Of a stretch of 57,405 bases of DNA, positions 33,736 through 42,570 are shown piece by piece. Origin of the DNA: Verrucomicrobiia bacterium. Lineage in GTDB: Bacteria > Verrucomicrobiota > Verrucomicrobiia > Limisphaerales > UBA11358. The notes under the pieces were generated by a model. It searched no databases, was not told the DNA's origin, and saw only the letters and a program-made list of their open reading frames with translations. Within the stretch, counting starts at the first letter, position 1; each line of letters opens with the position of its first letter. Location of the stretch: the NCBI GenBank assembly GCA_031290985.1, contig JARLJW010000067.1, forward strand, positions 1-57,405, in the 5' to 3' direction. Position numbers and translations under genes: made by a program.

Positions 33736-36700
33736 TCATTGGCCCCGGCGCATCAATCGTTCGTTGTCGGCGGGCGGCGGCGTTTCCGTTTGCGCCACCG
33801 CTTTGAATTCCGTCGTCGGCTTCAATGCCGCACCCGAACGCGTCACCAGCTTGCCGGCGCGGGTGGCGACATTTTCCACGGTGTAGACTTCGCCGTCGCG
33901 TTCGTAGAATTTCTTCATCTCCTCCAGCTTGAACGGCCGCGAGCCTTTGCGGCCGAACACCACGGTCTGGTTGCCGCTCTCGTCCACCACGCGGTCGCGG
34001 TCCAGTCCACGGCCGACGGCCACGGCCGGTTCCTTGGTCGGGAAGGTCGAGATCAGCTTCGGGTTCGGCACGGGACTGAAGCCCATGTGGCCGGGAACAT
34101 TTTCCGGCGAGATCATCTGCAAGATGGCCAGCCCGTTCTTGCCATCCGCCACGAGCGCGAACATCGAGGCATTCACGGAACCGATCTGCACCGCGCGCGT
34201 GTCGTTCAACTTGCCATCGGCATTATATAACCGTTTCAGCTTCGGCTTTTCCGGATTGGAGATGTCGATGAACGCCAGGCCGTCCGCGCCGTCGGCGACG
34301 TAGGCGTAGGTGCGCGCCAGATAAAACCGCTGCGCGTGTTTCAGCGGAATGAACGCGTCCGGGATCAGCTTCGGCTTCACCGGGTCGGTGATGTCCAGCA
34401 CCTTGAAGCCTTCGTCGTCCGTCACAAACGCGTAGCGGAACTGCACGCCGACCGCGCGCGGATTTTTCAGGCCGGCAGTCAATTCGCCGGCCACCATCGG
34501 TGCCTCGAGCGCGTCATTGCGCAGGCCAACGACGAACAAACCATTCTTGCCGACGACATAAAGATTAGTGCCGGCCATGAACGAGTGCATCGCGCCCGTC
34601 AATTTTCCGTCCGGGTTGAAGCGGACGACCTTTTCCTTGTCGAAAAAGTTGTTGTCCGGGTTGCCGTCCAGCAAGGTGCCAACGGTCACCATCACCAAAC
34701 CTTCCTCGCGGTCGGTCACGAACACCCACGCATAGAGCGGGCTGACCGGCTGCTCCTTGTTCTCCAGCTTGCGCGAGCGCAACGGGTCCACGCCCAGCGT
34801 GCTCGGCAGAGTGACGCTCGTGGCGTATTTCGTGCGGATGTACGTGCGCTGCCCAAGCGGCGAGACCGGCGCGGTGCTGATGCGTTCGGAGAAACCCTTC
34901 TGGTCGATGTTCGCGATGTCGAACACTTCAAACCCGTCCGGGCCGTTGGCGGTGTAGAGATATTCGCCGCGCTGGACGAGGTCGAGGATTTCCGTTGCCT
35001 CCTTGTGCTCGCCGTCATGCAGCACACCGCGGTCTTCCTCGACGTGCTTCTTGTAATTATCCGGGTAGGCGACTTTTTGGAGATGGCTGCCGTACGCGGC
35101 CTGCGGTTCGTCCTGCTCCGTCCAGATGACGGCATCGAACCCGCCCTTGCCTTCGCCCACATACGCGTAGCCGCCGAAGAAATTCACCGTGCCCGTGCCG
35201 AAGCCGAGCAGCGACGTGAGCCACGCATTGTTGTCGTTGGCCTTGGCCACGTGGCAATCCTCGCAGTTCTTCGTGGTGCCGACGCCGCTGGTGGTGTGCG
35301 GCAGGTGCGGATTGTACGCCTGCCCGCTGTAACCCTCCGCGCTGATGGTCTGCTGCTGCGAATAGACCCACTCACGGCTCGCGTTCTGCGAACTCACGAT
35401 GACCGCGCTCGAAGAACGCAGCACCGCCAGGCGGTTGCTCTTGTAACTCGCATCCACGCCGAGCTGGAAAACGTCGTCGCGCACGACCTGCGGGTTGTAG
35501 CTGGTGAAATTACGCGTGGTGGTGCCTTCAAACTTGTTTGCCGGCACGCGCTGGTTCGCGCGCATGGGCAGATGACAACCGAAGCAGCTCGTCGCCCACG
35601 AACTGTGGCAGACCTGGCAGCCGACGTTGGAATTGTCGTGCGCCAGATCGCGCGGACATTTTTCCGGTTCCGGCACCGCGCCCCAGTTCCGGCCGTCGCG
35701 CTGCAACGTTTTCGCATAAGCCGACTTCGCATTGTAATGCGATGACTGCGGGTCGATGGTGTCGATGGTCTGCGGCACCTCCCAGATCATGTCCGGCGCC
35801 ATCGAAGAGCGCTGGAATAATTTATTACCTTGCCAGAAGAAGCGCGGGCCGTACGCGGTGTTGTCGGCGCGCAAATCCACGTTCGAGATGGTGGTGCCGG
35901 TCCAGATGCCGCCGTTGCCGCTGGTGACGAGCGTGGGCCGCTTGTTGATCGTGCCGTGGCAGTCGATGCACTCGATGGTCGTCGCGGCGCGCGGTTCGCC
36001 ATAGAGCAGGCCGTTGCCGTGGACATCCACGTCGAAATGGCAGTCGGCGCATTGCATCCCATGCGCCAGATGCTCGTCCTTGAGGTGGACGGCCTTGGCG
36101 AACTTCTGCGGGTCATCGTGCGGGATGAGGTTGTCGTCGCGGTCGCGGAGATTGCCTTCGCGGTCATGCTTGAACACGGCGCGGAAGATCCAGCCGTGGC
36201 CGTGGTAATCGGCGAACTGCGTTTCCTTCAGCTTCGGGTTCAGCTCGGAAACTTTCTCGAGGAAATCCAGGTCGCCCCAGAGCCCGCGCGCGGCGGCGGC
36301 CTCGGGATTGTCGCGCAAGGAACGCACCAGCTCTTCCGGCGTCGGATTTTTCTGCTTCGCCGGATACATGAATTCGCCGTCGCTCTCCTGGTCCCACCAC
36401 GTGTAGCCGAGATACGGATTCACAAACAAGTTGCCCTGGTGCATGTGGCAGTTCATGCACTGGCTCGTGGGGATGGCGCGCGTGAACTGGTGGATGATGG
36501 GATGGCCGCGCTCGTCCTTGCGGATGGCCTTGTCGGCGGTGAAGCTCAAACCTTGGTTGCCATATTTGGCATACCAACCGGATTGCGAGGGCGAACGGTC
36601 ATTCGCGTAAACCACGTGGCACGCGGTGCAACCGCTGCTGCGATAATCGCCCGGATGATTGTTCGAGCCCATGAAATCAAGCAGCGGATCATGCAGGCGT

Positions 36701-37653
36701 GTCTTTTGCAGATTGAGGTACACCGGGTCGATGCGGTTCAAGGTGCCAAGACCGCGCTCGCTCAGGCGGCGCGAGGGTTTGCCGTCCTCTTCAAAAGGGT
36801 CGGGGCTGCCGAGGGAAAGCTGCTTCTCGCCGCCGCGCTCAAAGATGCGGAGGATGTTGCTCGGCGGAATGATCTCAAAGCGCGGCAGCGGGTCGATGAA
36901 CGGCAAGATGCCCCAGCGATCCGTCATCTCCGGCGTGACCGCCACCGGACTGTCGAGGTGCAGCGCCGTGCCGTCCGCGCCATAGGCCTGGCCGAAACGG
37001 TAATTCTTTTGGTTGAACGCGCCGTTGTTGTAGAGCGCCGCGCCCCAGAGCATCGCGCCGTGGCGCATCATGCTGTGACTGACATTGTGGACGATTTCTG
37101 AATGACAAGGAGCGCAGGTTTTTTCCACGACGCGCAGATCGCCGGGGTTCACGAACTGGATGAACTCGGCGGATTCGTGATTGAGCAGCACGGTGGAGTC
37201 ATTCGGGTTGGCGGAACTTTGCCAGAACACCGGATTGCGCGGCGCGACGTGCGCCTGGGTCTGTTTGAGGCCGGGCGCGGGATTGCCGCCGTGACAATCC
37301 GTGCAGCCAAGCACCACATTCGGTGACGCGTGCATGGATTCGCTGCCGACATGGCATTCGAGGCAGCCGCGCGATTTTTTGTCGGCATCGGCCGGGGATT
37401 GGTCGATCCAGTTGGGTTTGGGAAGTGTGTGGGCCGTGTCCGGCGGCAGGGTTTTGGGGACGGAAATTTCCGGGCCGGAGCCGATCTCAACGGAAGCTCC
37501 AAATACCAAACTCCAAGCTCCAAAGAAGCACCAAACACCAAACATCAAAGCGACGGTGTGAGGGACGCGATGCGGCCTTGAATATTGAAGCTTGGAATTT
37601 CTCTGGAGCTTGGAGCTTGGAGCTTGGAGCTTTTTGAGTTTCAGCGTTTTCAT
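33736..37653 (-). CDS. Large decaheme c-type cytochrome with LVIVD-like propeller
   Basis: A 1305-residue secreted cytochrome. Ten CXXCH motifs are visible in the first two thirds: CLECH, CTDCH, CAPCH, CTACH, CMNCH, CADCH, CIDCH, CQVCH, CFGCH and CEDCH. The C-terminal third (about 900-1240) has repeats of the type YAYVADGADGLAFIDISNPEKPKL, an LVIVD-like beta propeller, possibly a surface or partner-binding module. The signal peptide hydrophobic core (about residues 34-53) is encoded by a dispersed repeat. It starts 3 bases after the stop of a large barrel-like protein, so the two are cotranscribed, suggesting a porin-cytochrome conduit across the outer membrane. The electron donor and acceptor are unknown. 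Confidence 0.88.
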   Translation of the reverse strand: MKTLKLKKLQAPSSKLQRNSKLQYSRPHRVPHTVALMFGVWCFFGAWSLVFGASVEIGSGPEISVPKTLPPDTAHTLPKPNWIDQSPADADKKSRGCLECHVGSESMHASPNVVLGCTDCHGGNPAPGLKQTQAHVAPRNPVFWQSSANPNDSTVLLNHESAEFIQFVNPGDLRVVEKTCAPCHSEIVHNVSHSMMRHGAMLWGAALYNNGAFNQKNYRFGQAYGADGTALHLDSPVAVTPEMTDRWGILPFIDPLPRFEIIPPSNILRIFERGGEKQLSLGSPDPFEEDGKPSRRLSERGLGTLNRIDPVYLNLQKTRLHDPLLDFMGSNNHPGDYRSSGCTACHVVYANDRSPSQSGWYAKYGNQGLSFTADKAIRKDERGHPIIHQFTRAIPTSQCMNCHMHQGNLFVNPYLGYTWWDQESDGEFMYPAKQKNPTPEELVRSLRDNPEAAAARGLWGDLDFLEKVSELNPKLKETQFADYHGHGWIFRAVFKHDREGNLRDRDDNLIPHDDPQKFAKAVHLKDEHLAHGMQCADCHFDVDVHGNGLLYGEPRAATTIECIDCHGTINKRPTLVTSGNGGIWTGTTISNVDLRADNTAYGPRFFWQGNKLFQRSSMAPDMIWEVPQTIDTIDPQSSHYNAKSAYAKTLQRDGRNWGAVPEPEKCPRDLAHDNSNVGCQVCHSSWATSCFGCHLPMRANQRVPANKFEGTTTRNFTSYNPQVVRDDVFQLGVDASYKSNRLAVLRSSSAVIVSSQNASREWVYSQQQTISAEGYSGQAYNPHLPHTTSGVGTTKNCEDCHVAKANDNNAWLTSLLGFGTGTVNFFGGYAYVGEGKGGFDAVIWTEQDEPQAAYGSHLQKVAYPDNYKKHVEEDRGVLHDGEHKEATEILDLVQRGEYLYTANGPDGFEVFDIANIDQKGFSERISTAPVSPLGQRTYIRTKYATSVTLPSTLGVDPLRSRKLENKEQPVSPLYAWVFVTDREEGLVMVTVGTLLDGNPDNNFFDKEKVVRFNPDGKLTGAMHSFMAGTNLYVVGKNGLFVVGLRNDALEAPMVAGELTAGLKNPRAVGVQFRYAFVTDDEGFKVLDITDPVKPKLIPDAFIPLKHAQRFYLARTYAYVADGADGLAFIDISNPEKPKLKRLYNADGKLNDTRAVQIGSVNASMFALVADGKNGLAILQMISPENVPGHMGFSPVPNPKLISTFPTKEPAVAVGRGLDRDRVVDESGNQTVVFGRKGSRPFKLEEMKKFYERDGEVYTVENVATRAGKLVTRSGAALKPTTEFKAVAQTETPPPADNERLMRRGQ
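37494..37634. repeat. Dispersed inverted repeat inside the cytochrome gene start
   Basis: The left arm AAGCTCCAAATACCAAACTCC and a right arm of four tandem GGAGCTT heptamers (37605-37632) are roughly complementary. The element lies wholly inside the cytochrome reading frame and encodes residues 7-53, including the signal-peptide core. Confidence 0.75.
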
Positions 37654-37656
37654 ACT

Positions 37657-39984
37657 TCAATAGGTAAAGGTTATCGCGATCAAGCCGCTGTAAAGGAAAT
37701 CATCGACCGCCCCCTTGCGGTTGGTGCGGTCGAAGCCCGGCACGGGATCGGTGCTGGTCTTGTAGATGTCCTTGTACCCTTGCCCCGGAATCAAGGCGCC
37801 GAAGCCGGCGGAGAAAATGATGTTGTCCGTGAGCAACGGGCGGTATTGGAAGCCCAGGCTCAGGTCCCAGCCAACTTCATCGTTCACCTTGTCCGTCAAC
37901 AGGGCGGTCTTGATGGTATCAGTATTGACGAACCGGATGTAATTCGCGTTAAGAAACGTCCGCAGCTTGGGGGTGACGTCAAATTCCCCGCCCAGACCAA
38001 ATATATAGACACCGGGATTCACGAAGTTCGCCTGGCCTTCCGATTTGCTCGTGCGCAGATCAGGCACGAGGCTGCTCGGGGTTTTCAGGTTCACGAGGGT
38101 GCCGCCCAGGTTGAAACCCTGGCGCGACCAGTAGCTGAACGGACCGCCGGTGAAATTCGGGTTGTCCACAATGGTGTCAAAGCCGCGCCCGGTGCCGTCC
38201 GTGGTGTTGCCATCGCCGGACGCGTAGAGGAAGGAGCCTTTGTAGCGCGCCCAGTTGTGATCGTACGAAACCTCCACCGCAGCCATCTGCGCATTGATGT
38301 CCACGCCGCGCCCGGCGAGGCCGTTGAACTCATCGCGCCCGAGCGCCTGATAGAACTGGTGCGAAATATTGAACCGCCCGATGTGCCCGTCGCCGCCCCA
38401 GCCGAGGTAGTAGGCATTCACATCGTGCGCGCGCACGGTGCCGAGCGGTTCGGGCCGCACGATGTTGCCGTTGTCATCATAATGCACGCCGCCATGGTCG
38501 AAGTTCGCAAGGAAGCTCCACTCCGCCGTGTAGCCCGGCCAGATGAAATCCTGACGGTAGAGATTGGCGACGACGACCTGCTGGTTGCGCGGGTCAAAGG
38601 TGTTCAGTTCGGAGTCGGTGTCCTTCTCGCGCATGTCGAATACGGCGAGGTTGTATTGGTAGAGGTTGTTGTCGTAGTTGCCGAACAGCCGGATTCCAAG
38701 GTTCACGTCGTTGAACAGAAAACCGCGAAAGTCGGCGTTGAACGGCTGATAGCCGATCCGCATCGAAAGAAAATCGTAGTTGTCCGACAGGTCGGTGAGG
38801 TGCAGCTCAAAAAACGCCTGTTGCAGCGCGAATAAAGTCCGGGTGCGTTCCGTGTGCCGGGTGGCGCGGAAACTGTCCGCCGGCCCGGTCTGGCCATTGA
38901 GCAGGCCGCCGATGTCGCCGGGATTCTGGATGCCGCCGTTGTTGGGCGGTGGCGTGTTGTTGTTGCCACCGATGGACCCGCGCGGATCAGGCGAGACCAC
39001 GCCGGTCTCCTGCGCCTCGACATAGTTGATGTTGAAAACGGGCTCCAGCTTGAGGGCCCAGTCCACGGGGCGGAAAACGGTTTCGCCCTTGAACAGGTTG
39101 ATCTCGAAGCCAAGGTTGTTCTCGATGCTCAACTGGTCGCTCTCGCCGTAAAATTCGTATTCGCCCGCCGTGGCGGTGCTGACGCCGCTGGCGGTCGGCA
39201 CGCGCTTGAATTCCGTGACGGAGCTGGCCGAGGCGGTGAGGTCGAGAAAAACATCCTGGCCATAGATGGGCACGTCGCCCTTGAGCAGGCTGCGCTGGTA
39301 GGGATACCAGAGATAGGTGTCCGGCGATTCGAACGGTGATTCGATGCTGCCGCTGGTGTAGCGTTTCCACGGCGAAAAACCGATGCGCCAGCGGTCGGGC
39401 ACCGGCACGGTATTGGAGGGATATTGGAACGAGCGCAGCGACGGTTCCACGCGCCACTCCTGGTCCACGCGCAATTCGCGCCGGACATGCTCGCGCGGCA
39501 ATTTCAGCCCGGCTGGCAAGGCTTCGTCGCCATAGCTGCGGTTGGTGGATTCCAGCACGGGCACGATCTCTCCAAGGCGCGAATTTCCGCGAGGCAACGC
39601 CCGGTCTGCCGGGATGGGTGGCGGCGTAAATAGCGGCGGCGCAATAGGTTCTTTGAACAACGAGGGTGGCGCGTTCGAGGGCGTTTGCCAACTCGCGCCG
39701 GGATCAGGGTTGAACCCGGGTTGCGTGAGCGAGTTGGTAACGATGATGACGTTGTGTACCCAGCGGATTTCCGATGGCGGCGGCTCCGGCAACTGGACCG
39801 GGTTCGGGTCCGGGCTGAACCCTTCCGGCGACGCGGGCGGCGGGTTGGTGCTGACGACTTGCTCCGGTTTCAGGGCGTCCGCCGGCCTGACCGGCAGGCT
39901 CGCGAGCAAAAACAGGCCGGGAAAAACACACCGGGTCCAGCATTTTCGCTCGGCCATGGGTTTAGGCGGACGCATCCACCCCAT
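37657..39984 (-). CDS. Large outer-membrane beta-barrel candidate
   Basis: About 775 residues, starting at MGWMRPPKPMAER (39984) or MAERKCWTRC (39957); both give a signal peptide ending near PVRPADA. A Pro-rich region (about 50-150) is followed by alternating polar/hydrophobic strands with many aromatic girdle residues (YDHNWARYKGSFLYASG, DLSLGFQYRPLLTDNIIFSAG). It ends in SGLIAITFTY, with the terminal aromatic typical of outer-membrane barrels. No CXXCH is present. Its position 3 bases ahead of a decaheme cytochrome gene suggests a porin partner that sheathes the cytochrome. Exact family unknown; similar barrels could simply be porins. Confidence 0.75.
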   Translation of the reverse strand: MGWMRPPKPMAERKCWTRCVFPGLFLLASLPVRPADALKPEQVVSTNPPPASPEGFSPDPNPVQLPEPPPSEIRWVHNVIIVTNSLTQPGFNPDPGASWQTPSNAPPSLFKEPIAPPLFTPPPIPADRALPRGNSRLGEIVPVLESTNRSYGDEALPAGLKLPREHVRRELRVDQEWRVEPSLRSFQYPSNTVPVPDRWRIGFSPWKRYTSGSIESPFESPDTYLWYPYQRSLLKGDVPIYGQDVFLDLTASASSVTEFKRVPTASGVSTATAGEYEFYGESDQLSIENNLGFEINLFKGETVFRPVDWALKLEPVFNINYVEAQETGVVSPDPRGSIGGNNNTPPPNNGGIQNPGDIGGLLNGQTGPADSFRATRHTERTRTLFALQQAFFELHLTDLSDNYDFLSMRIGYQPFNADFRGFLFNDVNLGIRLFGNYDNNLYQYNLAVFDMREKDTDSELNTFDPRNQQVVVANLYRQDFIWPGYTAEWSFLANFDHGGVHYDDNGNIVRPEPLGTVRAHDVNAYYLGWGGDGHIGRFNISHQFYQALGRDEFNGLAGRGVDINAQMAAVEVSYDHNWARYKGSFLYASGDGNTTDGTGRGFDTIVDNPNFTGGPFSYWSRQGFNLGGTLVNLKTPSSLVPDLRTSKSEGQANFVNPGVYIFGLGGEFDVTPKLRTFLNANYIRFVNTDTIKTALLTDKVNDEVGWDLSLGFQYRPLLTDNIIFSAGFGALIPGQGYKDIYKTSTDPVPGFDRTNRKGAVDDFLYSGLIAITFTY

Positions 39985-40094
39985 GAGAAAATGTTTACCA
40001 CGATAAATCAAGCGCAGAGCGGCGCGCATCCCGGCCGGCGGACCGTGCGGAGTTTTGCCTTTTTCGGCGGCGCAAAATTTTTTACCTTCCCGGC

Positions 40095-41171
40095 GTGTAT
40101 CGCGACTCGTTTTCATCCGCCGTCCGCATCGTGGTCAAGCTCGGCACCGGCGTCCTCACTGACAGCCGGAAGCTGATCGACCCGGCGCAACTGGAGCAGC
40201 TCGTCGCGCAGCTCGCCGCCCTGCGCAAGGCCGGCAAGGAAGTGGTCCTCGTCACCAGCGGTGCGGTCGGCGCGGGCATGGGCGCGCTCGGCTATGAATC
40301 CCGCCCCACGGAACTCGCGGAAAAACAGGCCTGCGCCGCCGTCGGCCAGTCGCGCCTCATGGCGGTGTACGACAAGCTTTTCGCCGCGCACGGCCTCGTC
40401 GTCGCGCAGGTGTTGCTCACCCACGACGACCTGGAACACCACGAACGCCACCTGAACGCCCGCAGCACCCTCGTCACCCTCCTGGAACGCGGCGTGGTGC
40501 CCATCATCAACGAAAACGACGCCGTATCGTTCACCGAAATCAAATTCGGCGACAACGACATGCTCTCCGCGCTCGTCGCCTCGCTGCTGCCCGCGGATTT
40601 GCTGGTGATCTTGACCACCGTGGACGGTGTCATTGAAAATTTCGGCAAGCCGGATGCGCAGGTCATTCCGGCCATCGAACATATTGATTTCCACATCGAA
40701 AGCATTTCCGGCGGCACCACCAGCGCCACCGCCGTCGGCGGCATGAAATCCAAGATCGACGCGGCCAAGATCGTCATGCGCTCGGGCATCCCGCTGGTCA
40801 TCGCCTCCGGCCAGAAGAAAAACACGCTCGCCCAGATCCTCGCCGGGGCGGACGAAGGCACGCTGTTCGTCCCGCAGCCGACCCGGTTGCAGGGCCGCAA
40901 GCGCTGGATCGCCTTCTTTCATCATCCCAAAGGCACGCTGTTCGTGGATGACGGCGCGAAAAAGGCGTTGCGCGAGGCGGGCAAAAGTTTGCTCCCGCCC
41001 GGCGTCATCCGGTGCGAAGGTGAATTTGCACCCGACGACGTCATCCGCATCTGCGATGCGGACGGCACGGAATTCGCCCGGGGCATCGCCCGCTTCAGCT
41101 CCGCCGCTGTCCGCGAAAAGAAGCTGCCCAAGGAAGAACTGGTGCACCGGGATGATCTGGTGATTTTGTAA
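40095..41171 (+). CDS. proB: Glutamate 5-kinase (with PUA domain)
   Basis: First enzyme of proline synthesis; phosphorylates glutamate with ATP. The 358-residue protein has the amino-acid kinase domain (1-265): IVVKLGTGVLTD, VLVTSGAVGAGMGALG, NENDAVSF, FGDNDMLSALVA and VGGMKSKIDAAK, all standard. The C-terminal PUA domain is at about 280-355. A GTG start at 40095 gives MYRDSFSSAVRIVVKLG. Divergent from the barrel gene across about 110 bases. proA is not adjacent. Confidence 0.96.
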   Translation: MYRDSFSSAVRIVVKLGTGVLTDSRKLIDPAQLEQLVAQLAALRKAGKEVVLVTSGAVGAGMGALGYESRPTELAEKQACAAVGQSRLMAVYDKLFAAHGLVVAQVLLTHDDLEHHERHLNARSTLVTLLERGVVPIINENDAVSFTEIKFGDNDMLSALVASLLPADLLVILTTVDGVIENFGKPDAQVIPAIEHIDFHIESISGGTTSATAVGGMKSKIDAAKIVMRSGIPLVIASGQKKNTLAQILAGADEGTLFVPQPTRLQGRKRWIAFFHHPKGTLFVDDGAKKALREAGKSLLPPGVIRCEGEFAPDDVIRICDADGTEFARGIARFSSAAVREKKLPKEELVHRDDLVIL

Positions 41172-41197
41172 TTTCGTTCCCATCGTGAAATTGAAGA

Positions 41198-41290
41198 AAC
41201 ATTCAACCCTGAACATTCAACGCCCAACATCCAAGTGGTCACGGGGTATTCCCTTGGATGTTGAATGTTGGGCGTTAAATGTTGAATGTT
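41198..41290. repeat. Dispersed inverted repeat between proB and mazG
   Basis: Two 38-base arms (41198-41235 and 41253-41290) are built from the words AACATTCAAC and GCCCAAC, with perfect end pairing (CAACATCCAAG / CTTGGATGTTG). The transcript would form a long hairpin; there is no T-run. Confidence 0.7.
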
Positions 41291-41340
41291 CTACCACTGG
41301 TTCAAAGGTTAAATGCGCAAGATTTCAGTAAAAAAATTTC

Positions 41341-42003
41341 ATGAAAAAATCACCCGCCATCAACGACCTCCTGAAAGTCATGGCCCGGCTGCGTTCGCCC
41401 ACCGGCTGCCCGTGGGACCGTGAGCAGGATCACATGACCCTGCGCCGCCATGCCATCGAGGAGGTCTATGAATTGATCGACGCCATCGAGGCCGGCGACG
41501 ACCACGAGACGGCCGAGGAACTGGGCGACCTCCTGTTGCAGGTGGTGTTCCACTGCCAGCTCGGCCGCGAACGCGGCGCGTTCGATTTCGAAAAAGTCAC
41601 GCGCGAGCTGGTCAACAAGCTGATCCGCCGCCATCCGCACGTTTTTGGCACCACCAAGGTCAAGAATGTGGACGAGGTCTGGGCTAACTGGGAAAAGATC
41701 AAGCGCGCCGAAAAGACCGGCACCCACCGCGAACGCGTCTCCGCCCTGGACGGCATTCCGAAACATCTGCCCGCCCTGCTCCGGGCGGAAAAGTTGCTTA
41801 AAAAAGCACACAAGGCGAAGCTGGTTCCCGCCGCCAAAAAAACCTCCAAAAAACCGTCCAAATCATTGCTGGCGAAGCAATTATTCGAACTGACCGCCCT
41901 GGCCCAGTCCCAAGGCTGGTGCGCGGAAGAGCTGCTGACCGGCGAAATCAAGCAGCGCGAACGCCACTGGCGCAAACTGGAAAAGTCCCAGGCTGCCTCA
42001 TAG
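41341..42003 (+). CDS. mazG: MazG-type nucleoside triphosphate pyrophosphohydrolase
   Basis: Hydrolyses NTPs or dNTPs to monophosphates, cleaning pools of abnormal nucleotides. The domain start CPWDREQDHMTLRRHAIEE (about 23-41) and the metal-binding set EEVYEL, EELGDLLLQV are present. HPHVFG and WEKIKRAEK follow, as in E. coli MazG. At 220 residues it is shorter than the 263-residue double-domain enzyme: the second half has become a Lys-rich segment (AAKKTSKKPSK) and a short helix. Confidence 0.93.
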   Translation: MKKSPAINDLLKVMARLRSPTGCPWDREQDHMTLRRHAIEEVYELIDAIEAGDDHETAEELGDLLLQVVFHCQLGRERGAFDFEKVTRELVNKLIRRHPHVFGTTKVKNVDEVWANWEKIKRAEKTGTHRERVSALDGIPKHLPALLRAEKLLKKAHKAKLVPAAKKTSKKPSKSLLAKQLFELTALAQSQGWCAEELLTGEIKQRERHWRKLEKSQAAS

Positions 42004-42042
42004 AGCATTGACAGAGATGATCTACCTGCTGCTGGCCCGCTT

Positions 42043-42558
42043 TTAATTTTTATTCCAAGGCATTTTGGCCAGCAAAAGGCCCATGCCGCAATAATCCGTG
42101 ATGCCCGCGAACATCAGGCCGGCTCCCACAAAGCCTGACAGCCAGATGAAGCGCGGATCCACGAATCGCGCCAGCAAAACGCCCGTGAACACGATCGCTC
42201 CGGCCGCGATGCGCACCTGCCGCTCCAGGCTGATGACCTTAGCCGCGCCGCGGGTTACCGGCAGATTCGCTCCGATCCAGGCGAGCGTGCCGCCCGTGAC
42301 CACCACCGGCTGGGCGAATCCCGCCTGCGCCAGCTTTTCCGCCGCCTTCGTCGCGCGCTGGCCGCTGCGGCACAGCAGATAAACCGGCTGGTCTTTCGGC
42401 AGCGCCAACGCATCGGGCTTCAGTTCATCCAGCGGCACGCTTTGCGCCGACGGCACGTGGACTTCGGCAAATTCCACCGGTGTGCGCACGTCGATGACCG
42501 GCGTCGCTGGTTGGGCCGCGAGAATTTTTTGCAGTTCGATGGGTGCGATGGATTTCAT
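42043..42558 (-). CDS. Rhodanese with C-terminal DUF2892 membrane hairpin
   Basis: A 171-residue sulfurtransferase. The rhodanese domain (1-105) has VIDVRTPVEF and the active loop YLLCRSGQRA with Cys63, which carries persulfide. Residues 110-165 contain two membrane helices (VRIAAGAIVFTGVLLARFV and FIWLSGFVGAGLMFAGITDY), the DUF2892 pattern. The enzyme would thus sit at the inner membrane facing the cytosol. It lies 12 bases downstream of the encapsulin cargo desulfurase and is probably in the same transcript, where it could accept or deliver sulfane sulfur. Confidence 0.9.
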   Translation of the reverse strand: MKSIAPIELQKILAAQPATPVIDVRTPVEFAEVHVPSAQSVPLDELKPDALALPKDQPVYLLCRSGQRATKAAEKLAQAGFAQPVVVTGGTLAWIGANLPVTRGAAKVISLERQVRIAAGAIVFTGVLLARFVDPRFIWLSGFVGAGLMFAGITDYCGMGLLLAKMPWNKN

Positions 42559-42570
42559 GCCCGGAGCATA

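Noticed and set aside
33548..33739. N-terminal extension of the NHL protein
   Set aside because: The extra 64 residues are translated repeat; the GTG at 33547 gives a clean signal peptide.
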